A program made the position numbers and the translations under genes. From DASVBE01 sp963770375 (GTDB lineage: Bacteria; Actinomycetota; Actinomycetes; Streptosporangiales; Streptosporangiaceae): DNA of 64,000 bases. Positions 17,366 through 25,504 of the stretch are shown here, piece after piece. The notes under the pieces were generated by a model that was not told the DNA's origin, did not search any database, and was given only the letters and a program-made list of their open reading frames with translations. Location of the stretch: assembly GCA_963770375.1 (NCBI GenBank), contig CAVYPM010000028.1, positions 372,001-436,000 on the forward strand, written 5' to 3'. Positions within the stretch are counted from its first letter, which is position 1, and each line of letters begins with the position of its first letter.

Positions 17366-17955
17366 GGCGGCATGCGACCCCGACCACGCCTGCCGGGCCT
17401 GCCGGGCTCACGCTGCTGGCCGCGACCGCCATAGCCGGGATCATTCTCGCCGTGCACGGCTGGTCCGGCCGCCATTCCGGGCTGGCCCCCGGCGCTCTGG
17501 GCGTCACCACATCCCCGGCAAATGCGACGGCAGGTCAGGCCTCGCCGACCCGAACGGCGGCGCCCGCAAGCCCTGGCCGCGCTGACCGGCGGGCTGGCTC
17601 GCGGTCCGGGGCCTCACCAGCACCGGCCGGCTCATCGCAGGCCGCGGGCCCGGGACCGCTGCTCAGCGCCCAGCCCTACGCGTCCTACTCATTCAGGGTC
17701 TGGCCGGGCACGCCCAGTGCCGCCGCGCGGGCCGCGCTGACCGGGCTGACCGTCAGGGTCCGCCGCCAGGGCTCGGGCATCACGGTCGCCGCGAGCGTCA
17801 CTGGCCAGCGTGCCGCGGCGCCCAGGTTCTATGCGCACGGCGCCCGCGTCTACATCGTGGAGGCATCTCTCGGCGATGACTCGGGCAACAGCGACTACAG
17901 CCTCGGCGACGACGGCCTTGTCGTGACCGACGCACAGGGCAGGATCCTGCGGTGA
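17362..17955 (+). CDS. Membrane-anchored secreted protein of unknown function
   Basis: 197 residues, start overlapping the previous stop. A single N-terminal hydrophobic helix (about residues 15-33, LTLLAATAIAGIILAVHGW) is followed by a Ser/Ala/Pro/Thr-rich linker (50-100). A compact C-terminal domain (105-197) follows, with YASYSFRVWPGTPSAAARAALTGL and SDYSLGDDGLVVTDAQG. It looks like a type II-anchored or secreted extracytoplasmic domain. I do not recognise the family. Its stop overlaps the next gene by GTGA. Confidence 0.7.
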   Translation: MRRHATPTTPAGPAGLTLLAATAIAGIILAVHGWSGRHSGLAPGALGVTTSPANATAGQASPTRTAAPASPGRADRRAGSRSGASPAPAGSSQAAGPGPLLSAQPYASYSFRVWPGTPSAAARAALTGLTVRVRRQGSGITVAASVTGQRAAAPRFYAHGARVYIVEASLGDDSGNSDYSLGDDGLVVTDAQGRILR

Positions 17956-18418
17956 GCATCGCCAGGAAGCGTCCCCAGGCACGCCGGGCCGCCGCGACGG
18001 CCGCTCCGGCTCCCGCGGCCGCGACCCGGCCGGCCGGGCCGGGGAGCTCGCCGCCGCCTGGGCGCCGACGGCCGGGCGGGTGCTGCTCGGCCTGGTGCTG
18101 GCCTGGTTCGGGTATCACGAGCTCGTCCAGCCGGGGCTGTGGACCGGGTACGTGCCGCTGGTGGCAGCCGGCTCCGCGCTCGCGGCCCTGGCGGTGCTGG
18201 CGCACGGCTGGCTGCTGCTGGTCCTGGCCATGGCCCTGATCTGCGGGATCGCCACCAGGGTCGCCGCGGCGGCCGCCGCTGTCCTGCTGGCGGAGATCGT
18301 GATCTCGCTGATCGCCGTCGGCGGGCTCTCCGACCTGACCATGCGCGATGTCGGCGTGCTGGGCCTCGCCGTCTGCCTGACCGGGCAGCACACCCAGCGG
18401 CTGGTGCTGCGCCGCTAG
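17952..18418 (+). CDS. DoxX-like small membrane protein, probable frameshift near the N-terminus
   Basis: The clear part (from about 18040) reads GELAAAWAPTAGRVLLGLVLAWFGYHELVQPGLW, then three more hydrophobic helices, ending LTGQHTQRLVLRR: a four-helix DoxX-type protein. The likely GTG at 17952 overlaps the upstream stop but is in a different frame from the membrane part, so a single-base error or break lies between about 17990 and 18040. The family relates to terminal-oxidase or thiol redox complexes, but no specific role can be read here. Confidence 0.6.
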
Positions 18419-18464
18419 CCACGTCCGGCCCATGCGCGGCCAGCCAGCGCAGCCGGCCGCGCGG

Positions 18465-18878
18465 CTATCGGATGGTGGATCGCCGAAGGCGTCTCCACCG
18501 GCGCGAGACGTGGATGATCAGGTACACGATGAGCGCGGCGGAGGAGAGCAAGTGCCATCTGCCGAAAGGCGCTGGCAGGACGGGCAGGAGCAGCGGGGAT
18601 CCCTGGTTCCAGTCGAGGAGCCCGGAGACCACGACGCTGGCCGTGATGAAGGCGAGGATCGCATCGGAGGCCAGGAGCCGGAGCTCGCGCGCAACGTGAC
18701 GGCGAAGGCCACGGAGCCGGGCGAGCATCCCGGCGATCCGGTGGCGCCGCTGTGCCAGGTGGACGACGACCAGGCCCGCGAACGCCAGCCCTACGCCGGC
18801 GTGGATGGCGTTGCGGATGTGCAGGAGCTGCAGGGTTCCGAGCGCCGCCGCGGCGCAGACCAGGAGGCCCAGGTGCAC
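18465..18878 (-). CDS. Four-helix membrane protein with conserved histidines (DUF4405/cytochrome-b-like)
   Basis: 137 residues from a GTG. Helices are at about 1-15, 25-45, 70-90 and 105-125. Histidines lie in LHIRNAIHAGVGLAFAGLVVVH and in the last helix IVYLIIHVSRRWRRLRR, the pattern of small haem-b or DUF4405 membrane proteins. It starts about 35 nt after the nitroreductase stop on the same strand, so the two are probably co-transcribed. Such pairs occur in actinobacterial hypoxia (DevR/DosR) regulons. The haem-binding role is inference. Confidence 0.6.
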   Translation of the reverse strand: MHLGLLVCAAAALGTLQLLHIRNAIHAGVGLAFAGLVVVHLAQRRHRIAGMLARLRGLRRHVARELRLLASDAILAFITASVVVSGLLDWNQGSPLLLPVLPAPFGRWHLLSSAALIVYLIIHVSRRWRRLRRSTIR

Positions 18879-18912
18879 AAGCCAGCGAGACCTGATGGCC
18901 AGGCCGTCCGTT

Positions 18913-19872
18913 TCATGGCTCCATGAGATCCGTGACAGCCCGGCGTGCCGTGGCGCGGGTGGTGTCGGCCCGGCCGAACTGGAGGATGATCTGCGGAGCG
19001 CCGTGCAGACCCAGCCGCTCCCTGATCAGGTCCCTGACGGCGGCAGCTTCCAGCGGCTGTGTGTACAGGCTGGCGAACACCCAGTTGCTGGCCGCATACA
19101 GGAGCATGCGGTGCAGCGCCTGCCCGGCGTGCAGCCAGTCAGCGCGACTATCTCCGGGGGTGAGCAAGACGCCCGTGCCGGCCGGGGGGTGACCTTGCGC
19201 TGGCATCTGGCCAAGCTCCCTGCCGAGGTCGAAGTCGCGCTGCGGTAGCCGGCCAGGCTGCCGGATTTTCTTCGCCGGGAATGCGTGCGCGGGCACGCCA
19301 TCGCGTTGCTGCCCGGCTGGCCCGCGGCTCCACCTGCGCATCTCGTGGCGGGCCAGCGGGTCGAGGTCCTGCCTGCGGCTCGAGGCGTCGAGGATGTCAG
19401 CGAGGCGCTGGTAGTCGAGGTGCCTGTCGATCAGTGCCAGCGTCGCGTGCTCAGCCATCGCATGATGCTGCACACGGGCCAGCACGCCAGGGGGCAGCGA
19501 CTCGCTGCTGAACGGGCCGCGGTGCGTATGACGGTGCGGTATCGCGTCGAGCATCTGATGTTCTTCGCTGGTCATAGGCTGCTCCCGGCCGATGCTGACG
19601 GCGGCGAGCAACCTGAGCCGGCGCGGGTCGGGCAGGAGGCGCACGACGGGCTGGTAGCCCAGCGAACGGACCGCGAGGCGGAGCCCGAACAGGGCGGCCC
19701 CGCAGCTGATCAGCATCTCCCGGCCGGCCGGGTCGGTGTGCAGCTTCCTGCGCTGGTCCGCGTACAACTCGACGGTCCCTGGGCTGACCCGGAAGCGCCA
19801 CGGCTGGGTGTTATGCACAGACGGGGCGCGCGCAGCGGTTGCGATCAGGTAACCGGCCTGATCGGTCACCAA
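18913..19872 (-). CDS. Acg-type nitroreductase family protein
   Basis: 319 residues. The N-terminus IATAARAPSVHNTQPWRF, the middle LDAIPHRHTHRGPFSSESLP and the C-terminal PQIILQFGRAD with ASNWVFASLYTQPLE match the Acg (Rv2032-like) branch of FMN nitroreductases. In mycobacteria these are members of the DosR dormancy regulon and are thought to bind or sequester flavin. A DosR-like box lies about 110 nt upstream (19981-19995). Downstream is the four-helix membrane protein. The middle (about 170-215) is Gly/Arg/Pro-rich and divergent, so a pair of compensating errors there is possible. Confidence 0.8.
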   Translation of the reverse strand: MVTDQAGYLIATAARAPSVHNTQPWRFRVSPGTVELYADQRRKLHTDPAGREMLISCGAALFGLRLAVRSLGYQPVVRLLPDPRRLRLLAAVSIGREQPMTSEEHQMLDAIPHRHTHRGPFSSESLPPGVLARVQHHAMAEHATLALIDRHLDYQRLADILDASSRRQDLDPLARHEMRRWSRGPAGQQRDGVPAHAFPAKKIRQPGRLPQRDFDLGRELGQMPAQGHPPAGTGVLLTPGDSRADWLHAGQALHRMLLYAASNWVFASLYTQPLEAAAVRDLIRERLGLHGAPQIILQFGRADTTRATARRAVTDLMEP

Positions 19873-20364
19873 TCGACGACAGGCCGGGCGTGGTTTTCTC
19901 GTTCACAGAATCACCTGCCATCTGCCCAAAGATGATCGCCCGCTGAGCGGAGCAGGCAAGGGACAGGGGCCACGATCGGCAGTGACCAAAGTCCCGTATA
20001 CCCGGCGATCGCAGATAGGCACCTGTGCCAGGTGGGCTACGACCAGGCCATCCGCGCATCCGGCCATAGACAGACCAGCATGAGCAGACAAACGATCCCG
20101 TCGGCTGGCCCGCCATACCATGGCCCGGATCACCTGGGCACTCAACGTCGCCTCGGTGCCCCGCGGCGTGGGCACAGGTGCAGGGCTGGTCATCGGAACG
20201 CCTCTCGTCCCGTTAGAGGCTAATGTCCGGATTGGCCGGGCAGGACGCCGAGGAAAGGGCCGCGGTGCCGGGCCGTTCTCCACCCGGGGGTGGAGACCGC
20301 CGGGGGTCCGCCCGCGGGTGGATCCCGGCCGGCGGGCCGGGCTTTACTGTGATCAGCAGCCCGG
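19873..20364. other. Intergenic region between divergent nitroreductase and histidine kinase
   Basis: About 490 bases holding the DosR-like box. A 126-codon minus-strand ORF spans much of it but shows no recognisable domain, so I do not call it. Confidence 0.4.
19981..19995 (-). promoter_or_regulatory. DosR/DevR-like box upstream of the nitroreductase
   Basis: Reading leftwards the site is GGGACTTTGGTCACT. The mycobacterial consensus core GGGACTWWAGTCCC is matched at 12 of 14 positions. It lies about 110 nt before the nitroreductase start, at an activator-like distance. Confidence 0.5.
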
Positions 20365-21711
20365 GTGCTGGTCCGGGACGGACGTGCGCGCGGCGATGAG
20401 GAGGGGGCCACGGACAACGGCAGGCGGCTGGTGACCCCGCGGGCCCAGCGGCGGCAGGACGGGCTGCTCCGGATCACCGCCCCGATCAGCGCGGCCGTGC
20501 TCGCGGTCGCCGCGGCAAGCCTGGTGGCGAACGCCGGCCGGGTGTCGCCCGCCGCCTTCGCCGGGTCAGTTGCGGCGCTGGCGGTGGCCACCGTGGCGAT
20601 CGGCTTCCTGTTCTCCCCGTGGTGCCGGGACGACCGGGCCGCGCTGCTCGCCTTCCTGGCCGCGGGCGCGGCCGGGTCGGTGCTGGCCGGGCTGCTGCCG
20701 GCCTCGCCCGCGTTCGTCCTCGCCTTCCTGGCCCTGGCCGGCCTGGGCATGTCCGAGCTGCCCATCTGGCCGTTCGCCGCGGCCGCGGTGGTGTTCGCGG
20801 CGATGAACAGCGCGCTGCTGTTCACCTCCGGCTGGTCGGTGACCAGCGTGCTCAGCGAGGACATCGGCGCGGCGTTCATCTTCACGGTCGGCCTGTTCAT
20901 CCGGTCCGCGCGCCGGTCCCGGGAGCAGGCGGACGCGGCCCGGGCGCGGGCCGAGGACCTGCTCGCCCAGCTGGCCGCGTCGCAGGAAGCCCAGGCGCAG
21001 GCCGCCGCGCTGACCGAGCGGGCCCGGCTGGCCAGGGAGATCCACGACGTGCTGGCGCATGCGCTGTCCGGCCTGGTGCTCTCGCTGGACACGATGGAGC
21101 TGCTGGCCCGCCGCGGTGGCGATGACCCGGGCACGGTCGGCCGGATGCTGGAGCAGGTCGGCCGGGCCCAGCGGATCGCCAGGGACGGGCTGGCCGACAC
21201 CCGGCAGGCCATCGCCGCGCTGCGCGGCGACGAGCTGCCGGGCGCGCCGCTGCTCCCCCGCCTCATCCAGGACGCGACCGCAACCGGCCTGCAGGCCACC
21301 CTGACCGTGACCGGCGACCCGCGCCCGCTGCCGCCGGAGACCGGCCTGGCGCTGTACCGCACGGCCCAGGAAGCGCTCACCAACACGGCCAAGTACGCGG
21401 GCCGGGCGGCGACCGCCCGGGTCGAGCTGAGTTACCGGCCGGGAAGCGTTGAGCTGCTGGTCCAGGACACTCGCGCCGGCGAGCCAGCGGACGGCGCCAG
21501 CCCCGCGGACGGGCCTGGCGACGGGCTCACATTCGGCGGCTACGGCCTGGCCGGCATGCGAGAGCGAGCCGAACTCCTCGGCGGGACCCTGATCGCCGGC
21601 CCGGCAGGCCCCGGCTTCGCCGTCCGTCTCCAGCTCCCGGTTCCCTCCGCGGCCGGGATCCCGGTGCGGAGGGATGAGGCGCCCTCGGAGCCGAAGGGCG
21701 GGCGGGCGTGA
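20365..21711 (+). CDS. Sensor histidine kinase, HisKA_3 (DesK/NarX type)
   Basis: 448 residues from GTG 20365; GTG 20431 is also possible. About five N-terminal membrane helices (residues 35-180) sense an envelope signal. Next comes a coiled coil (SREQADAARARAEDLLAQLAASQEAQAQ), the phosphoacceptor motif REIHDVLAHALSG (His near 226), and a C-terminal ATPase with ETGLALYRTAQEALTNTAKYA and GYGLAGMRERAELLGG. It autophosphorylates and passes phosphate to the response regulator, whose GTG overlaps its stop (GTGA). The signal is unknown. Confidence 0.88.
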   Translation: MLVRDGRARGDEEGATDNGRRLVTPRAQRRQDGLLRITAPISAAVLAVAAASLVANAGRVSPAAFAGSVAALAVATVAIGFLFSPWCRDDRAALLAFLAAGAAGSVLAGLLPASPAFVLAFLALAGLGMSELPIWPFAAAAVVFAAMNSALLFTSGWSVTSVLSEDIGAAFIFTVGLFIRSARRSREQADAARARAEDLLAQLAASQEAQAQAAALTERARLAREIHDVLAHALSGLVLSLDTMELLARRGGDDPGTVGRMLEQVGRAQRIARDGLADTRQAIAALRGDELPGAPLLPRLIQDATATGLQATLTVTGDPRPLPPETGLALYRTAQEALTNTAKYAGRAATARVELSYRPGSVELLVQDTRAGEPADGASPADGPGDGLTFGGYGLAGMRERAELLGGTLIAGPAGPGFAVRLQLPVPSAAGIPVRRDEAPSEPKGGRA

Positions 21712-22451
21712 GCGCCGGGGAGACGGCCGCGCCGGTCCGGGTACTGATCGCGGACGACCAGAAGATCGTCAGGGAGGGGCTGGTCTCGCTGCTCAGCCTG
21801 CTGCCCGGGATCGACGTGGTGGGCGCGGCCACCGACGGCGACGACGCGGTCCGGCAGGCTCTGGCCCTGCGGCCGGACGTGGTCCTGATGGACCTCAACA
21901 TGCCCCGCTGCAACGGCGTCGAGGCGACCGAGCAGCTCCGCGACCGTCAGCCGGGCACCCGGGTCGTGGTACTGACCACGTACGCCGACGACGACTGGGT
22001 GTTCGCCGCGCTGCAGGCCGGTGCCCGCGGCTTCCTCACCAAGGACGCGGGCGCCGAGGAGATCCACCGGGCCATCGCGACCGTGGCCAGCGGCGACGCG
22101 CAGCTCGACCCCTCGGTCCAGCGCCGCCTGCTGGACGCACTGGCCAGCGGCCAGCGGCTGGCCGTGGCAGGCCAGCCGGCCCCGCCCAGCCCGGCCACGT
22201 CTAGCCCAACCACGGGCAGCGCCGGAGCCGCCGCCCCGGACGCGCACCCCGGAGAGCTGACCCCGCGGGAAGCCGAGGTCCTCAGGCACATCGCCGCCGG
22301 GCTGTCCAACACCGAGATCGCGGCTGCCCTGTTCGTCACCGAGGCCACCGTGAAGACGCACATCAACCACATCTTCACCAAGACCAGCCTCCGGGACCGC
22401 GCCCAGCTCGTCCGCTACGCGTACCAGCACGGCCTGGTCCGCCCCGGCTAG
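21708..22451 (+). CDS. NarL/FixJ-type response regulator
   Basis: 247 residues. The receiver domain has RVLIADDQKIVREGL, the phosphoacceptor in VLMDLNMPRCNGVEA (Asp62), and TKDAGAEEI. A Ser/Pro/Thr-rich linker (150-180) leads to the LuxR HTH (ELTPREAEVLRHIAAGLSN, then VTEATVKTHINHIFTK). It is coupled to the kinase by overlap. A terminator follows at 22451-22475, so the two genes form a unit. The membrane gene at 22602 is a plausible target. Confidence 0.9.
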   Translation: MSAGETAAPVRVLIADDQKIVREGLVSLLSLLPGIDVVGAATDGDDAVRQALALRPDVVLMDLNMPRCNGVEATEQLRDRQPGTRVVVLTTYADDDWVFAALQAGARGFLTKDAGAEEIHRAIATVASGDAQLDPSVQRRLLDALASGQRLAVAGQPAPPSPATSSPTTGSAGAAAPDAHPGELTPREAEVLRHIAAGLSNTEIAAALFVTEATVKTHINHIFTKTSLRDRAQLVRYAYQHGLVRPG

Positions 22452-22475
22452 CCCGGCCCGGTAACCAGGCCGGGC
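22451..22475 (+). terminator. Hairpin terminator after the response regulator
   Basis: GCCCGGCC-N9-GGCCGGGC: an 8-bp GC stem beginning at the end of the response-regulator gene. No U-tract, which is normal for actinobacteria. Confidence 0.55.
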
Positions 22476-22601
22476 CGCCGCGCCTCAACCCGCGGGTGGA
22501 CGCGGGATCTCAACTTCCGGGCCGATGGCGGCCGGACCGCTGCCGCCTAGCGTCCTGAGAGCGGTCCTGAGCGGGCCGCTGGAAGCGACGGAGGCCCAAC
22601 C

Positions 22602-23147
22602 GTGAACGCCACGGGGTACATCATCAACAGCATCCTGGTCCTGCTCGTCCTGCGGCAGATCCGCGAGACCCGGCTCGACCTGGTCAGCCTGGTCCTGCCG
22701 GTCGTGCTGGTCGGCGCGGCAGCCGCGTACTACCTGCGCTCGGTGCCCACCGCCGGGCACGACGTGCTGCTCGACGTGACGCTCGGCTCGGTGGGCCTGG
22801 TCCTGGGTGCGCTGTGCGCGCTGGCCACCCGGCTGCGCCGCGGTCCGGACGGCGCCGCGCTGGCCAAGGCAGGCGTCATCGCCGCGGTCCTGTGGGTGGC
22901 GGGCATCGGCGCGCGGATGGCGTTTTCGCTGTGGTCCGGCCACGGCGGCGCGCCGCACATCGCCAGCTTCTCCATCGCCCACCAGATCACCGGCGCCAGC
23001 GCCTGGGTGGCCGCGCTGGTCATTATGGCCCTGGCCGAGGTGCTGGCCCGGCTCAGCATCCTGCGGCTGCGGGCCCGGCTGCTGCCCAGCACCGGATCCG
23101 CAGGGACAGATCCGTCCGGAACCGGGCTAGCCTATGGACAGGGCTAA
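22602..23147 (+). CDS. Multi-helix membrane protein of unknown function
   Basis: 181 residues with about five hydrophobic helices (YIINSILVLLVLRQI, LVSLVLPVVLVGAAAAYYL, VGLVLGALCALATRL, AGVIAAVLWVAGIGARMAF, WVAALVIMALAEVLARL). A DUF1453/CcdC-like layout is possible, but I am not certain. It sits 150 nt downstream of the two-component pair, a common position for the regulated membrane gene. It overlaps or abuts the DUF1707 gene. Confidence 0.75.
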   Translation: MNATGYIINSILVLLVLRQIRETRLDLVSLVLPVVLVGAAAAYYLRSVPTAGHDVLLDVTLGSVGLVLGALCALATRLRRGPDGAALAKAGVIAAVLWVAGIGARMAFSLWSGHGGAPHIASFSIAHQITGASAWVAALVIMALAEVLARLSILRLRARLLPSTGSAGTDPSGTGLAYGQG

Positions 23148-23190
23148 CCGCGGGGGCGGCCGGCCCGTGAGCAGGAAGGCGGGAACAGCA

Positions 23191-23697
23191 GTGGACTCGT
23201 ACCCAAGCCGTTACCCGTCCGGCAACCCGCGGCGTTACCCGGCAGCCCATATGCGGGTGTCGGACGCGGACCGCGACGCAGCCCTGGCCGAGCTGAGCGA
23301 GCACTACCAGGCCGGGCGGCTGACCACCGAGGAGATGGAGGAGCGGACCGCCAAGGCGCTGGCCTCGAAGACCGGCAGTGACCTGACCGGGCTGTTTGCG
23401 GACCTGCCGCCCACCGGGATCGCCGCGCCGAAGGCGCCGGCCCCGCGGCAGTCCCGTGCGGGCTGGGCCGTGGCCGGCACCGCGGGCCTGCTGCTCGTGA
23501 CCGGGATCGCGCTCGTGCTCGGGATCGTGATCGGCCGCCACAACCACGGCTTCCTGCTGCCGTGGTGGCTCATCCCGGTGGCGTTCATCGTGCTGCGCCG
23601 GATGACCTGGGGTCATCGCCAGCATCACCATGACCACCAGGACCCTGATCACCGGATCGATCGCCAGCACCGGGAGGACCCAGGCGAGCTGCGCTGA
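23191..23697 (+). CDS. DUF1707 protein with C-terminal membrane helices
   Basis: The N-terminal DUF1707 domain reads MRVSDADRDAALAELSEHYQ, then AGRLTTEEMEERTAKALASK and DLTGLFADLPP. Two short hydrophobic segments follow (AGTAGLLLVTGIALVLGIVIG and the LLPWWLIPVAFIVLRRM region), then a His-rich tail (HRQHHHDHQDPDH) that could bind metal. DUF1707 proteins are actinobacterial membrane proteins of unknown function. GTG 23191 follows AGGAAGG; ATG 23134, overlapping the upstream gene, is an alternative. The 3' end overlaps the convergent MFS gene by about 110 nt. Confidence 0.75.
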   Translation: MDSYPSRYPSGNPRRYPAAHMRVSDADRDAALAELSEHYQAGRLTTEEMEERTAKALASKTGSDLTGLFADLPPTGIAAPKAPAPRQSRAGWAVAGTAGLLLVTGIALVLGIVIGRHNHGFLLPWWLIPVAFIVLRRMTWGHRQHHHDHQDPDHRIDRQHREDPGELR

Positions 23698-25324
23698 CCC
23701 CGGCGGCGCTGGCCTCATCGCGGCCGTTGCCCGGCCACTGCATCCGGGCCACGGCCCGCGGCTGGCCGGCGAGCTGACCGCCGGGGCAGTCGGCGCACTT
23801 GACCTCGCGCCGTGGGTTGCGGATGCCGACCAGGCCGAGCAGCCCGCCGGCCGCGACCAGCAGCGCGGAGATCAGCATGCCGGCGTGGAACGCGTACACG
23901 GCCGCGTTCTGCACGGCCAGGGCGGCCTGGTGGCCGACGACCGCGGGGTCCGCCCGGGCCAGCGTCTGCCGCCGGGCCTCGGCCAGCGCGGGGGCCGCGC
24001 CGGGCGGCACCCGCAGCCCGGCCAGCCCCGCGTCCAGGTGCTTCGTGAACTGCGCCGAGATCACCGCGCCGACCGCGGCGATGGCCAGCAGGCCGGCGAT
24101 CCTGGCCACCGCGTTGTTGATGCCGGACGCGATGCCCGCGTTGGACTCGTCCGCGTCCGACAGCACGGTGGCGGTCAGCGGTGCCACGGTGGCGGACAGC
24201 CCGACGGAGAACAGCAGCAGCGGGGGCAGCAGGTCGGTCAGGTAGTCGACGTGGGCGCCGAGGCCCACCATCCAGAACAGCCCCGCCGACGCGACCAGCG
24301 GCCCGCCGCCCATGAAGATCCGCGGCCCGAACCGGTCGGCGAGCCGGCCGAACCGCTTGGACAGCGCGAACATGACCAGCGTGGTGGGCAGCGTGGCCAG
24401 GCCGGCCTGCAGCGCGGTGTACCCGGCGACCTCCTGCAGGTACAGCACCAGCATGAAGAACACCACGCTCAGCCCGCCGTACATGGCCAGGGTCTGCAGG
24501 TTGCCGACGGCGAAGTTGCGCCGCCGGAACAGGCCGAGCGGCACCGCCGGGTCCTTGGCCCGCCGCTCGTGCAGCACGAACAGGACCAGCAGGACCACGC
24601 CGCCGAGCCCGGTGGCCCATACCTGCGGGCTGCCCCAGCCGGCCTCGGGCAGCCGGATCAGCGCGAGTACCGGCCCGGCCAGGCCCAGGAAGGTCAGCCC
24701 GGCGCCGAGCCAGTCCACCGACCGGTGCGCCTTGCCCCGGTCCCTGGCCGGCACGCCGATCCTGACCAGCACCAGGGTGGCGAGCACGAACGGCACGTTG
24801 ATGGCGAAGATGAGCCGCCAGGACACCGCGTCGACCAGGTAGCCGCCAGCCAGCGGCCCGATCACGGTGGCAATCCCGGACCAGGCCGTCCACGAGCCGA
24901 TCGCGCCGCCGCGCTCCTCCCGCGGGAACGCGGCGATGATCACCGCGAGTGCGCTGGGCATCAGCAGCGCGCCGAACGCGCCCTGCAGTGCCCGGGCCCC
25001 GATCAGCACGCCGATGTCCGGCGCGACCGCGCAGAGCACGGAGACCGCGCCGAACCCGGCCACCCCGATCGAGAAGATCCGCCGCTCGCCGAAGATGTCC
25101 CCGAGCGAGCCGCCGACCAGGATCAGTGAGCCCAGCGCGAGCAGGTAGGCGTTGGACACCCACTGCTGGCCGGCGAGACCGCCGCCCAGGTCCGCGCGGA
25201 TGGCGGGCAGCGCGACGTTGACCGCGGTGGAATCCAGCCCGGCGACGAACGAACCCATGATCGCGGCGACCAGCGCCAGCTGCTTGCGGTGGCTGGCCGG
25301 GGCTGCGACAGCGATTGGCCCCAT
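23585..25324 (-). CDS. MFS efflux transporter, DHA2 family, with long Cys-containing tail
   Basis: About 579 residues. Visible: GSFVAGLDSTAVNVALPAIRADLG in TM1, GGSLGDIFGERR (motif A), WTAWSGIATVIGPLAGGYLVDAVSWRLIFAINVP, and 14 helices in all. ATG 25324 is chosen because AAGG precedes it; the ORF itself is open to 25363. After TM14 the chain continues as NPRREVKCADCPGGQLAG and about 70 further polar residues that overlap the convergent DUF1707 gene. The true stop may be earlier if the end is frame-shifted. A 34-bp perfect palindrome lies 65 nt upstream and probably binds the regulator. Confidence 0.85.
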   Translation of the reverse strand: MGPIAVAAPASHRKQLALVAAIMGSFVAGLDSTAVNVALPAIRADLGGGLAGQQWVSNAYLLALGSLILVGGSLGDIFGERRIFSIGVAGFGAVSVLCAVAPDIGVLIGARALQGAFGALLMPSALAVIIAAFPREERGGAIGSWTAWSGIATVIGPLAGGYLVDAVSWRLIFAINVPFVLATLVLVRIGVPARDRGKAHRSVDWLGAGLTFLGLAGPVLALIRLPEAGWGSPQVWATGLGGVVLLVLFVLHERRAKDPAVPLGLFRRRNFAVGNLQTLAMYGGLSVVFFMLVLYLQEVAGYTALQAGLATLPTTLVMFALSKRFGRLADRFGPRIFMGGGPLVASAGLFWMVGLGAHVDYLTDLLPPLLLFSVGLSATVAPLTATVLSDADESNAGIASGINNAVARIAGLLAIAAVGAVISAQFTKHLDAGLAGLRVPPGAAPALAEARRQTLARADPAVVGHQAALAVQNAAVYAFHAGMLISALLVAAGGLLGLVGIRNPRREVKCADCPGGQLAGQPRAVARMQWPGNGRDEASAAGVSAARLGPPGAGDRSGDQGPGGHGDAGDDPRSSGAAR

Positions 25325-25388
25325 GGTTCCGACCTTAGATGGGTACGCATCCGGCCGCAGCAAGCACGCCGCCCCGGCCCGCCGCCGT

Positions 25389-25422
25389 TTATCAACGAAC
25401 CTTGATCAAGGTTCGTTGATAA
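25389..25422. promoter_or_regulatory. 34-bp perfect palindrome upstream of the MFS pump
   Basis: Each half is TTATCAACGAACCTTGA, and the second half is its exact reverse complement with no spacer. It sits 65-98 nt upstream of the MFS start. The base composition is far lower in GC than the flanks, as expected of an operator. No regulator gene is adjacent. Confidence 0.6.
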
Positions 25423-25444
25423 AGGTTTGCCGATAAGACATAAC

Positions 25445-25458
25445 GTCGATTTATCGAC
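25445..25458. promoter_or_regulatory. Second inverted repeat upstream of the MFS pump
   Basis: GTCGAT-TT-ATCGAC, 6-bp perfect arms with a 2-nt spacer, 22 nt beyond the large palindrome, in the same AT-richer island. Possibly a second operator. Confidence 0.35.
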
Positions 25459-25504
25459 ATATCGGCTCAAGCGGAACGACCGGGACAGAGGCCCGTCCTG
25501 GTGG

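Noticed and set aside
19903..20283. A 126-codon minus-strand ORF between the nitroreductase and histidine kinase
   Set aside because: Pro/Arg-rich with no domain, and it covers the DosR-like box and promoter region.
23630..25129. A 499-codon plus-strand ORF antisense to the MFS pump
   Set aside because: Typical Gly/Arg/Gln-rich shadow of a membrane gene in GC-rich DNA.
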